Assembly (NCBI RefSeq): GCF_002575655.3
Contig: NC_053039.3
Location: 237,314,622-237,378,621 of the forward strand
DNA length: 64,000 nt
Direction of reading: 5' to 3'
Source of the DNA: Aegilops tauschii subsp. strangulata
Lineage: Eukaryota > Streptophyta > Magnoliopsida > Poales > Poaceae
How positions within the stretch are numbered: position 1 is the first letter of the stretch; each line of letters opens with the position of its first letter. Below the pieces are notes generated by a model. It ran no database searches and was not told where the DNA came from. It worked only from the letters and a program-made list of their open reading frames with translations. The position numbers and the translations under genes were made by a program. This document shows, piece after piece, positions 11,672 to 22,700 of this stretch.

Positions 11672-12930
11672 AGGTCTATGCGTAGATGATATGCACGAGT
11701 AGAACACAAAGAGTTGTGGGTGATGATAGTCATACTGCTTACCACCAACATTTTATTTGATTCGGCGGTATTATGGGATGAAGCGGCCCGGACCAACCTT
11801 ACATGTCCACGCACATGAGATCGGTTCCACCGACGGACATGGAACTAGTCTTGCAGAAAGGTGGTTGGCGGGTGTCTGTTTCTCCTACTTTAGTTGAATC
11901 TAATTTGACTACGACGGTCCTTGAAGAAGGTTAAAACAGCAAACTTGATGAAACACCGTTGTGTTTTTTGCGTAGGTAAGAACGGTTCTTGCTAGAAGCC
12001 CGTAGCAGCCACGTAAAACTTGCAACAACAAAGTAGAGGACGTCTAACTTGTTTTTGCAGGGCATGTTGTGATGTGGTATGGTCAAGACATGATGAGATA
12101 TACGTTATTGTATGAGATGATCATGTTTTGTAAGATATCTGGCAACTGACAAGAGCCTTATGGTTGTCTCTTTATTGTATGAAATGCATACGCCATGTAA
12201 TTGCTTTACTTTATCGCTATGAGTTAGCAATAGTTGTAGAAGCAATAGTTGGCGAGACGACCACGACGCAACGATGGAGATCATGACGATGCTTTGGAGA
12301 TGGAGATCAAAAGCACGAGATGATGATGGCCATATAATGTCACATATTTTGATTGCATGTGATGTTTATCTTTTATGCATCTTATTTTGCTTAGTACGGC
12401 TGTAGCATTATAAGATGATCCCTCACTAAATTTCAAGGTAAAAGTGTTCCCCCTGAGTATGCACCGTTGCTACAGTTCGTCGTGTTGAGACACCACATGA
12501 TGATCGGGTGTGATAGACTCTACGTTCACATACAACAGGTGTAAGACAGTTTTACACATGCATAATACTTGGGTTAAACTTGACGAGCCTAGCATGTATA
12601 GACATGGCCTCGGAACACTGGAGATCAAAAATCAAACGTGACTCATATAGTAGATATGATCAACATAGAGATGTTCACCATTGATAACTACCCCATCTCA
12701 CGTGATGATCGGACATGGGTTAGTTGATTTGGATCACGTATCACTTAGATGACTCGAGGGATGCCTATTTAAGTGGGAGTTCTTAAGTAATTTGATTAAT
12801 TGAACTTAATTTATCATGAACTTAGTCCTGATAGTATTTGCAAATCTATGTTGTAGATCAATAGCTCGCGATATAGCTCCCTTATTTTTGATATGTTCCT
12901 AGAGAAAAATTAGTAGAAAGATGATTGTAG
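11672..12930 (+). other. Copia leader (untranslated)
   Basis: About 1.26 kb between primer site and gag with no open frame of note. This long leader is usual in the BARE-1/Angela group, where it carries packaging and dimerisation signals. I cannot point to an individual signal. Confidence 0.6.
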
Positions 12931-13757
12931 CAATGATGCAGACTGGGTCCGTGATATGAGGATTATCCTCATTGCTGCACAGAAGAATTATGTCCTTGAT
13001 GCACCGCTAGGTGACAGTTCTATTGCAGGAGCAGATGCAGATGTTATGAACGTTTGGCAAAGCTCAATATGATGACTTCTTAATAGTTTAGTGCGCCATG
13101 CTTTACGGCTTAGAACCGGGACTTCAAAAATGTTTTGAACGCCACGGAGCATTTGAGAGGTTCCAAGGGCTGAAATTAGTATTTCAGACTCATGCCCATG
13201 TTGAGAGATATGAGACTTCTGACAAGTACTTTGCCTACAAGATGGAGGAGAATAGCTCAACCAGTGAGCATGTGCTCAGAATGTCTGGGTACTACAATCG
13301 CTTGAATCAAGTGGGAGTTAATCTTCTAGATAATATATTGATTGACAAAGTTCTCTAGTCACTATCACCAAGCTACTAGAACTTCTTGATGAACAATAAT
13401 ATGCAAGGGATGACGAAAATCATTCCCGAGCTCTTCGCGATGCTGAAATAAGTGAAGGTAGAAATCAAGAAAGAGCATCAAGTGTTGATGGTTAACAAGA
13501 CCACTAGTTTCAAGAAAAAAGGCGAGGGAAAGAAAGGGAACTTCAGGAAGAATGGCAAGCAAGTTGCCACTCCCGTGAAGAAGCCCAAAGCTGGACCCAA
13601 GCCTGAAACTGAGTGCTTCTACTGCGAAGGAAATGGTCACTTGAAGTGGAACTGCTCCAAATATTTGACGGATAAGAAGGATGGCAAAGTGAGCATGGCT
13701 ATATTTGATATACATGTTATTGATGTGTATTTTACTAGTATTCGTAGTAACACCTAG
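12931..13757 (+). pseudogene. gag: Copia gag with zinc knuckle, broken
   Basis: Gag makes the virus-like particle. Reading on from 12950 gives DWVRDMRIILIAAQKNYVLD, then stop codons near 13065. A second frame (13098-13358) holds LYGLEPGLQKCFERHGAFE and SEHVLRMSGYYNRLNQVG, the C-terminal part of the copia gag domain. A third (13452-13757) has a Lys-rich stretch and a CCHC knuckle, CFYCEGNGHLKWNC, at about 13615-13656, for RNA binding. At least two stop or frameshift events separate the parts. Confidence 0.85.
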
Positions 13758-14036
13758 GTATTTGATACCGGTTCAGTTGCTAAGATTAGTAACCCGAAAC
13801 AGGAGTTGCAGAGACTAGTTAAAAGCAAGGTGACGATGTCTGTTGGAAATGATTCCAAGGTTGATATGATCACCATCGCACACTCCCTCTACATTCGGGA
13901 TTAGTGTTGAACCTAAATAAATGTTATTTGGTGTTTGCGTTGAGCATGAATGCAACTAGATCATGTTTATTGCAATGCGTATATTCATTTAAGTCAGAGA
14001 ATAATTGTTGTTTTGTTTACATGAATAAAACCTTTA
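13758..14036 (+). pseudogene. Copia protease remnant and deletion junction
   Basis: The aspartic-protease active site VFDTGS is readable at about 13760-13778, just after a TAG at 13755-13757. Further stops follow. Near 14035 the sequence jumps directly from the protease/linker region to the distal part of the integrase, so roughly 1 kb (zinc finger and most of the integrase catalytic core) is missing. The deletion is inferred from the usual domain order, not from a second copy. Confidence 0.7.
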
Positions 14037-15431
14037 TTGGATAATGGTGTGTCCAAACATCATAACCGTACTTTATTGGATATAGTGCAATCTATGATGT
14101 CTCTTACCGATTCACCACTATCGTTTTGGGGTTATGCATTAGAGACAACCGCATTCACGTTAAATAGGACACCGTCTAAATCTGTTGAGACGACGCCGTA
14201 TAAACTATGGTTTGGCAAGAAAGCAAAGCTATCGTTTCTTGAAGTTTGGGGATGCGACGCTTATGTCAAAAGGCTTTAGCCTAATAAGCTCGAACCTAAA
14301 TTGGAGAAGTGTGTCTTCATAGGATACCCTAAGGAAACAATTGGGTACACCTTCTACCACAGACCCGAAGGCAAGATCTTTGTTGCTAAGAATGGGTCCT
14401 TTCTAGAGAAGGAGTTTCTCTCGAAAGAAATGAGTGGGAGGAAAGTAGAACTTGATGAGGTAGTTGTACCTTCTCTCAATTCGAAAAGTAGCACATCAGA
14501 TAAATTCGTTTCTGTGATGCCTACACCAACTAGAGAGGAAGCTAATGATGATGATTATGAAACTTCAGATCAAGTTACTACTGAACCTCGTAGGTCAACC
14601 AGAGCAAGTTCTGCACCAGAGTGGTACGGTAATCCTGTTCTAGAAGTCATGTTATTAGACCAAGGCGAACCTACGAACTATGAGGAAGCTATGATGAGCC
14701 TAGATTCCGACAAATGGCTTGGGGCCATGAAATCTGAGATAGGATCCATGTATGAGAACAAAGTGTGGACTTTGGTGGACTTGCCTAATGATCGGCAAGC
14801 CATAGAGAATAAATGGATCCTCAAGAAGAAGACTGACGTTGATGGTAGTGTTACTGTCTACAAAGCTCGACTTGTCGTGAAAGGTTTTCGACAAGTTCAA
14901 GGCGTTGAGTACGATGAGACTTTCTCACTCGTAGCGATGCTAAAGTCTGTCCGAATCATGTTAGAAATTGTCGCATTTTATAATTATGAAATCTGGCAAA
15001 TGGACGTCAAAACTGCATTCCTTAATGGATTTCTTAAAGAAGAGTTGTATATGATGCAACCAGAAGGTTTTGTCGATCCTAAAGGTGCTAACAAAGTGTG
15101 CAAGCTCCAGTGATCCATCTATGGACTGGTGCAAGCATCTCGGAATTGGAATATACGCTTTGATGAGCTGATCAAAGCATATGGTTTTATACAGACTTAT
15201 GATGAATCCTATATTTACAAGAAAGTGAGTGGGAGCTTTGTAGCATTTCTGATACTATATGTGGATGACATATTGTTGATCCGAGATGATATAGAATTTC
15301 TGGATAGCACAAAAGGATACTTGAATAAGAATTTTTCAATCAAAGACCTTGGTGAAGCTGCTTATATATTGGGCATCAAGATCTATAGGGATAGATCGAG
15401 ACGCTTAATAGGACTTTCACAAAGTATATAC
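14037..15431 (+). pseudogene. pol: Copia integrase C-terminus and reverse transcriptase, 5' part
   Basis: The frame begins in the distal integrase (NGVSKHHNRTLLDIVQSMM), hits TAG at 14277-14279, and continues in phase with the GYPKETIGYTFYHRPEGK motif. The reverse transcriptase follows: WILKKKTDVDGSVTVYKARL, then MDVKTAFLNG, a TGA at 15111-15113 (CGA to TGA), SIYGLVQASRNWN, and the catalytic YVDD box at 15258-15269. The frame is interrupted at 15431 by the Sabrina-like insertion and resumes without loss at 43684. The enzyme copied element RNA into DNA inside the particle. Confidence 0.9.
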
Positions 15432-15695
15432 TGATATGTCTCCAATGTATCTATAATTTTTTATTGTTCCATGCTATTATATTATCTGTTTTGGATGTTT
15501 AATGGGCTTTATTATGCACTTTTATATTATTTTTGGGGCTAACCTACTAACCAAAGGCCCAGTGCAAATTCTTGTTTTTTTGCCTATTATAGTGTTTCAC
15601 ACAAAAGGAATATCGAACGGTATCCAAACGGAATGAAACCTTCGCGAGGATCGTTTTTGGAACAAACGCAATCCAGGAGACTTGGAGTGGACGTC
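15432..15695 (+). repeat. 5' LTR of Sabrina-like element 1, first part
   Basis: Starts TGATATGTCTCCAATGTATC (two C-to-T changes from the usual start). It ends in the acgtc duplication (15691-15695) where the minus-strand relative inserted. The remainder lies at 35769-37087; together they give 1583 bp. Confidence 0.92.
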
Positions 15696-16629
15696 TGCTA
15701 CCTCTTGAGCACTGCGTTGGTTTTCCCTAGAAGAAGAAAGGGTGATGCAGTAAAGTAGTGTAAGTATTTCCCTCAGTTTTTGAGAACCAAGGTATCAATC
15801 CAGTAGGAGATCACGCACGAGTCCCTCACACCTACACAAACAAATAAGAACCTCGCAACCAACGCGATAAAGGGGTTGTCAATCCCTCAAAGGTCACTTA
15901 CGAGAGTGAGATCTGATAGATATGATAAGATAATATTTTTGGTATTTTTATGATAAAGATGCAAAGTAAAATAAAAGGCAATAAAAATAAGTGTTGGAAG
16001 ATTAATATGATGGAAAATAGACCCGGGGGCCATAGGTTTCACTAGTGGCTTCTCTCAAGAGCATAGTATTACGGTGGGTGAACAAATTACTGTTGAGCAA
16101 TTGATAGAATTGAGCATAGTTATGAGAATATCTAGGTATGATCATGTATATAGGCATCACGTCTGCGACAAGTAGACCGAAACGATTCTGCATCTACTAC
16201 TACTACTCCACACATCGACCGCTATCCAGCATGCATCTAGAGTATTAAGTTCATAAGCAAAAGAAGATTACATCGAATAGATCTCCACAAGAATCGTGGA
16301 GAACTTTGTATTGAAATCCAAAGAGAGAGAAGAAGCCATCTAGCTAATAACTATGGACCCGAAGGCTGAGGTAAACTACTCACACATCATTGGAGAGGCT
16401 ATGGTGTTGATGTAGAAGCCCTCCGTGATCGATGCCCCCTCTGGCGGAGCGCCGGAAAAGGCCCCAAGATGGGATCTCACGGGTACAGAAGGTTGCGGCG
16501 GTGGAATTAGGTTTTTGGCTCCGTATCTGATAGTTCGGGGGTACGTAGGTATATATAGGAGGAAGAAGTACGTCGGTGGAGCAACATGGGCCCCACAAGG
16601 GTGGAGGGCGGCGGGGGGGGGGGGGGGGG
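15696..16629 (-). repeat. 3' LTR of Sabrina-like element 2, distal part
   Basis: Starts on the plus strand with TGCTACCTCTTGAGCAC, the reverse of the AGGTAGCA end. Compared with the 5' LTR at 34195-35763 it lacks about 330 bp: at 16250-16260 the sequence jumps from ttcataag to caaaagaag. It ends in a run of 17 G (16613-16629) where the chromovirus is inserted. Confidence 0.9.
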
Positions 16630-19600
16630 TGACAGCCTGGTTTTTGCCCTTTCTTATTTGCTTGAAATTTCATTTGAAAGTTTTTGAAACTTGTTGTTTC
16701 TGAATCTTTTCATTTGGACTTAAACACTTGGGCATCCTTGGCTTTCACCCAAGTGTTCAGTTCTCTCCCAAACCATCACTTCACTTCTGATCCACCACAA
16801 AATAACCTTTGGAATATTTTTCTTAAATGAAAAATATTCATTTTCTCTCAAAAACCCTAAGCCAGATCTGTTTGCTTCAAGGCAACCCTAATTTTTATGG
16901 CTCAGAAAATTATAAGATAATTCACAAATATTCTAGGGACCCTAGGGCACCTCCCTGAGCAAAAATATTTCATCACTTTTTGGAATATTTTTGCTACAGA
17001 AAATCTTTTCTGTTCTGGACAGAAATGGTGGTTTCTACAACAACTACCATTTTACTTGCTCCATTTGACCTGAACTTTCTTGTGCATCTTTACCTTAGTA
17101 ACTTATAACTAGCCTCCAAAGCACAGCCCCAAACTCCCAGCCATTTGACCACAGTAACATCACAAAGTTACTGACCAGAAACTTACCTGGCTTGTAAAAT
17201 CTTCTCTACTGCACCTGGACCCAAACCAAACCGTGGTAAACTTCAAAACTACCACGAACAACATGCCAGACGTGATTTTTGGACGAAGGCTGGCCTGAGG
17301 AGAGAGTTCGCGCGGTGACCACGCGTGTCCACGATGCCAGGCATGCGTGTCGACGCGCTCTGGGTGACGCCGAGTGCTCTGTTCGAGCGTGCTCGCTTCC
17401 CCCGCCTGCCCAACCATGCCAAACCCCGCCACCATCATCGTCTCGACGTCCTTAACTCCTCCCTGGCACTCGCCAACGCCGGAGCTCGCCGCAGCGAGCA
17501 CGGGCAAGGTCTGGCCGGCCCAACAGTGCGAGCGCACTGTGCTCGTCGCCATCCCCTTGATCCTGTGCTCGTCTCCGCTCGCCCACAGTGGCCGCGTCAC
17601 CTCCATCGCCTTCTCCCCCTCTCACTGACGCTGCTCGTCGCCGGGCGCCGTGGACAGGTGTCCACTGGCGGAGCCTGAAGCACCCTCGCCGCTCGCCTAT
17701 AAATAGAGCCACCCCCAGCCTCCTCGAGCACCATCCAGCACTCACACAAACCCCACGATCGAGTAGGAAGTCGTAGCTGGCCGGGCAGGCCTCGGGCCGC
17801 CGTCCCCGAGCTCGAGCTCGCCGGCGATCCCCTCTGGTCGCCGCGGTAGCTCCAGCCCCTCCCAGGCTTGGGCGACCCCTCCAAGGCCTCCGCCTCTCTC
17901 CGGTGAGGCCATCTCGCCCGCTTGGAGCCTCTGGAGTGACCTCTGCTCGCCCTCTTCCTCAACTCCGGCGACCTCCACGTTCTGCCTCTGCTTGCGAGCT
18001 AGTTTCCGACGCAGTCCGACCACCCCTAGCCACGCTACGGGTACGGGCAGGTGCGCCATCGTCCCCTCTCTCAATCCGTCCCTCTCGTTTGGGCCAAGGA
18101 GCCCTCGTCGCCGGCGAGAGCTCCGGCGAAGCCGCGGCCCTCTCTGCTTCTCTCTCCCTCTTCCCCCACCTGACTAGCGGGGCCCGCTAGTCAGCGACTT
18201 AGTACACGCGCGAAGCGGTACGAGTGGTGGCGCCCCTGGGCTTTACGCCTTCGACGTCACCCCCCAGCTGTTTCTTTTTATTCAAATTCATTTATATTCC
18301 AGAGAGCTTCAATTTTTTTAACTTTTTAACCATAAGTCCAAATGAGATGATTCTTTTTGCATTGTGTTCTTTGAAAGGAAATCTAACAGCTCACCAAAGA
18401 TGAGATTTTTTTGAGCTGTTTAGAATTTCTGGTGAATTTCAGAAGTGTTCTTGATATTTTCTTTTTGTGTTTAAAATTATTTTCAGAAGGTGAGGCTTCT
18501 CTTGAGGATCACCAGGAGGCTTGTGAACCTCATCTGCACTAAGACAAGCCACAGCAACATTTTTATGATGCCATTTCAATATTTGTGATTTTCTCACTTA
18601 AATGAAATGATTAACCCATGCATTTAAATAATTATTGAATTATTCGTATTCTGTTAAGTATTGGTCAGTTGTTATGCTTGATTTACAGAATAGTTGAAAC
18701 TAGTTTAAGTGGGTAAAGCAAGTTAAAATTTATTTGAGGTGATGTTAGAAATAATTTTGTTATGCATGTTAGTAATTATTTAAATCTTTGTGTTTGCATT
18801 CTTAAATTGATAAAAATTTGTTAGAAAATATTCTGTTAAATACTTGTTTAATCATATTACTTGTCTTACAGAATGTTTGAACCCAACTTAGTGATAAAGA
18901 AATTAAGAGTTGTTGATAATGATATCTTTTGGTTAAGCATATGAAAAATTTATCGGAGTTACTTTCTTGCTTAGGAAATTAATAAAACTTGTTGCAAAAT
19001 ATTTTGGTTAAGTTGTGAGTCATTTTGAGCAAGTAGAGTAATATGAGTTGTTGACGTTTATGCTTGGTGCGCATATGGATGACGTCGGTCATTTTTATCA
19101 ATATGTGATGCATGTGTTGTTTTGCATTTCATGGCATGCTATGACACTGGTCATTTTTAGTTTAAAGTTAATCCTGAATATAACTCAACTTGAATATACC
19201 ATTGACTGGGTCATGGTGCCGCTGAATCGAGTTTCTTTCCAGTGCAACCACATTTGCCTTGTGGGAAGGCCTTGATTCGGTCCATTGACATGGCCTCTGG
19301 TCGGTACCTCCATCTAGGGAAGATTATGTCGTGTTTGCCCTGGCACGGTAAGCACACATAATCTTGTGTGCTCGTTGATGAGATTATGGTACCGAGTCCC
19401 CGAGTGGGAGTGTTTTGACCACGACGGTGGTCGGGGTGTCTTTGGTAGACACGGGGCCACCCAGGACCAGCCCGTTGGGGATTTGGGTCGGAGTGGCCGG
19501 GAGAGTGTTGTGGCAATGGAGGGGTTTTGTCGGAATGCCGTTGGTCCACCCGAATGGGCATGCGAGGCCATGGGTTCCGTGGTGTGGGTACAGTGTGCTA

Positions 19601-20355
19601 CCTCTGCAGAGTGTATAATCTATCGATAACCGAGTCCACGGTCACGAACACCTCGTACTAGGTCCCACCATGAGTCAACGTTTAATAAAAATTGCACACT
19701 AAGCTATGAACTTTGCATTGTCAATGGATGGCAGAAAGGCCATCGAGGTATTTGGGACCAAATGATGGTCGTGGTTGTGATCGCCGTAAGGATCACGAGT
19801 TGTTCTTGAGAAAGACCACTATGGTGGTGTGTTTGTGGTCCAGAGATGATCACAGTTGGTAAGCTGTCCTGAGGGACGTTCGGGCTTGGTCACAGCATGT
19901 TGACATATAATGTTGCATTATCAATAATTGGTTAAATATCATGATATTGTTTTTCATTATGATTATGCTTGTTGTGAGCTTGCAAGTACATTCAATGTAC
20001 TGACCTGGCGTGTCATGCCAGATTTCAGGAAAGTCTCGTTGGAAAGGAGCGCTGTTCGAGTCTAGATCGTGTCCACATCAGTGTCCCTGTGATATGGAGC
20101 TTCCGCTACGACGTTATTCCGCTGCCACGTAGTTGTTCGAGTCGAGGCCCCTTTATGTTCACTAAATAATGTACATATTGTTCCGCCGCACCGAGTGTGC
20201 CGCTTGGCCTCGACCACCGTTGTAATATGAACTCTGTTCCGCTAGCATCAATAAAGCGGTTGTTTTCTGTACCAATATCTTGTGTGTTGCCAGAAGACAT
20301 GATCCCTGGGCTGGCAATGCAGGGTAAACCGGTCGCTCTGAGCCGGGGTGCCACA
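16630..20355 (+). repeat. 5' LTR of the chromovirus (3726 bp)
   Basis: Bounded by TGACAGCCTGG...GGGGTGCCACA. It has a TATA box, TATAAATA, at 17698-17705, followed by a GC-rich transcript start region (17720-18180). The overlapping GC-rich open frames on both strands at 17160-18190 recur with changes in the other LTR and have no domains, so I do not call them. Confidence 0.93.
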
Positions 20356-20360
20356 ACGGT

Positions 20361-20373
20361 TGGTATCAGAGCC
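20361..20373 (+). other. Chromovirus primer-binding site (tRNA-Met)
   Basis: TGGTATCAGAGCC, complementary to initiator tRNA-Met, five bases after the LTR end. Confidence 0.9.
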
Positions 20374-20524
20374 GCGCTAACTGTAGGCCATGCTAGACTA
20401 CGACGTGTTAACTGGACGCTAGACACGAGTAAATGTGAGTGTCGGTAGCAGTTATAGCTGGTTGTTGCATTGTAGTCATTTGATTATTATTTTTATGCTA
20501 ATCTGTTAATGGTTGTGAGTGTAG

Positions 20525-21337
20525 ATGGCTCCGGTGCCGTATCCGTGCCAGTTGCAGTTGATGCCGTACACGTCACCGCACCTTCTCCGCAACGTGTGGC
20601 GTCGGTTGTACCCTCACGGAGACGAACCAGTCTACCGTGTGTACCGGGAGCGTCTAGCAGACTCAGTGTATGAGTATCACGCAGTGGTTACTCTGCGCAC
20701 CAGTTCCGTTTCCGGCTCTTACACTCGCACTTCTCGGAGCGGTTACGCCTCCACCGCTTCTCAGGCTATCCAGTTTGCCGCATTTGAGGTCCTTGTCGAG
20801 CTTCGTTATACCGAGGTTCAAATGCAGCATCACCCAGGATTCTATTACTACCCATCTCTGCACGACAACGGTCGTGTCCGTTTTCCTCTCGTTAACCCGG
20901 AGTCTGATAGTGTTGCTAGCCATCTTGCTCGCTATATCACTGCTAGCTATCTGATGATCCACGAGCTGGCTCGAGAGCTGACTCGTGCCCGTACTGCTTT
21001 AGCCGCTACCTTGGTCACTACTAGATCCACCACTACTCCATCCTCACCGGGATTTACCCCTTATGTCCCAGTTAGCTCTAGCTCCCCTATTTCGCCGGTT
21101 ACTCCCCCGAGTAGCACAGGCGTTCCGGCCGTGAACCCTCTCAGTACTCCTGCCAAGTGGGTCTCACTTCTTGCTACTCATGCAGCCCCGATGCTTCATC
21201 CTACCCCTGCCCCTGAGGGAGAGCCCTCGAGGCAGCGTCGTCGTGTTACCTTTAACCCGGAGGTTTCCGTTAACCACGTTAGTTCGGGATCTGAGACCGC
21301 TTCAGGGGAGGACACCGCAACACCAGCAGACCAGTAA
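20525..21337 (+). CDS. Extra ORF ahead of gag in the chromovirus, 270 codons, intact
   Basis: Starts with ATG 170 bases after the LTR and ends TAA at 21335-21337. It is uninterrupted although the polyprotein downstream has several stops and frameshifts. Residues about 36-95 look like a small alpha/beta fold: a strand-like stretch (VYEYHAVVTLRTS), a Ser/Gly/Arg loop, and a helix rich in Ala (STASQAIQFAAFEVLVELR). This spacing resembles a double-stranded RNA-binding motif, but that is only a visual impression. Residues 150-215 are Ser/Thr/Pro-rich and a basic patch (RQRRR) lies near 238. Extra ORFs are known in plant Ty3/gypsy elements; I do not recognise this one. Antisense open frames overlap it but lack features. 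Confidence 0.75.
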   Translation: MAPVPYPCQLQLMPYTSPHLLRNVWRRLYPHGDEPVYRVYRERLADSVYEYHAVVTLRTSSVSGSYTRTSRSGYASTASQAIQFAAFEVLVELRYTEVQMQHHPGFYYYPSLHDNGRVRFPLVNPESDSVASHLARYITASYLMIHELARELTRARTALAATLVTTRSTTTPSSPGFTPYVPVSSSSPISPVTPPSSTGVPAVNPLSTPAKWVSLLATHAAPMLHPTPAPEGEPSRQRRRVTFNPEVSVNHVSSGSETASGEDTATPADQ

Positions 21338-21598
21338 TGTCTTTGAGTATTCGCAGTCATCTAGATGGTGTACGGATGTAGTTGTACGAGTCATGATGCT
21401 TCATGTATGAGAGTAGTGGAACCAGTCAGGTTGTTAAATTTTCATGTATGAGTCTATGTATAATTATGATGGGACTTTAATCGCCATATTCTCTTCGCTC
21501 TTTTGTCTTTTTCAATAATTGTTGCTGGCTTTTCCCCAATTTTATTCTTGGATGTCTCTCATCTCGATTTTGTTGCCTTGGGAAACATACTCAATAGG

Positions 21599-22700
21599 AT
21601 GACGCGGGGAGGCGGCAGTAGCAACGTTCGTGAGGGAACTCCTGTTCGTCGTTCCGCACGACAGGCAGGATATTCTCCCGAGCCGTACGTTCAGCCACCA
21701 CCTCCTCCGCCTGATCCTCCCTCCACCGAGCAAGTTCTGGGTATGTTTGAAGAAAAAAGGAACAATGATTTGATTGAAATATTGAGAAGTGTGCAAGCTA
21801 TAGTTGGAAAAAATGGAAATCAGAATGGTCATCACTCAAAGCTGTCAGATTTTCAGAGGACCAATCCACCCAATTTCAGTCAGGTTGTTGACCCATTGGA
21901 TGAAGACGATTGGTTGCGCACCATGGAGAAAAAGCTTGAGATCGCCCGTACTGAAGGAAATGATAAAGTCCCATTTGCAACCCATTACCTTGAAGGCGCA
22001 GCTGCCATATGGTGGGAAAATACAAAAGCCATGTGGCCGATTGATGAGGAAGTCACCTGGGAAAAATTCAAGGATAAGTTCCACAAATATCACATCCCTA
22101 CTGGAGTTATGAAGGCCAAGCAGCATGAATTTCTCGCGCTTGTCCAAGGAAATCAATCTGTGGCTGAGTATCTGCAAAAATTCAATCATCTGGCCCGTTA
22201 CTCTCTGTATGACGTAGCCACCAAAGAAAGGAAGATGGACAGATTTCTTGGAGGTTTAAATCCGCAACTTCGGTGTGCTCTCAGTATGTTTGATTTCATG
22301 GATTTCCAAACTCTGGTAGACAAGGCATTCATTGCTGAATGGGAACACAAGCTTATATCAGATAATAGGCCTGTTAACGACAACAAGCGCAAGTTTGAGC
22401 CAAAGAAGGATGGGCAACCTATGCAAAAGGCTCGTACCTGGCAGCAGACTCAGGTGGAATACCGGCCAAATTGGCAGTAGAATGTTAACAAGACCACCAC
22501 TCAAGTCAAGATTGTTGGGGCCAATCCAATGCATGAGGAGCGGCAGCGCAATAATTCTTGTTTCACTTGCGGGCAGCCCGGACATTATGCCAAACAGTGC
22601 CCCAAGAACCACAAGGTGAATGCACTGAGCAGGCCACAAGTCAACTTTATGGAGTCAGGGCCAACCCAGCAAAACTTCACTGGGCACGTGAATCATATCT
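21599..22700 (+). pseudogene. gag: Chromovirus gag with zinc knuckle, one nonsense codon
   Basis: The likely start is ATG 21599 (MTRGGGSS); an upstream in-frame ATG at 21503 precedes residues unlike gag. The capsid domain is clear: FQRTNPPNFSQVVDPLDED, ATHYLEGAAAIWWENTK, TWEKFKDKFHKYHIP and SVAEYLQKFNHLARYSLYD. A TAG at 22478-22480 (CAG to TAG) stops it; the same frame then continues into the CCHC knuckle CFTCGQPGHYAKQC at about 22558-22600. Gag packages the RNA. The fusion to protease that follows is normal for the clade. Confidence 0.92.

Noticed and set aside
17160..18190. Many overlapping GC-rich open frames on both strands in the chromovirus 5' LTR
   Set aside because: They lie inside an LTR, have no domain, and the matching frames in the other LTR (26600-27620) are altered. 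High GC alone keeps stops rare.
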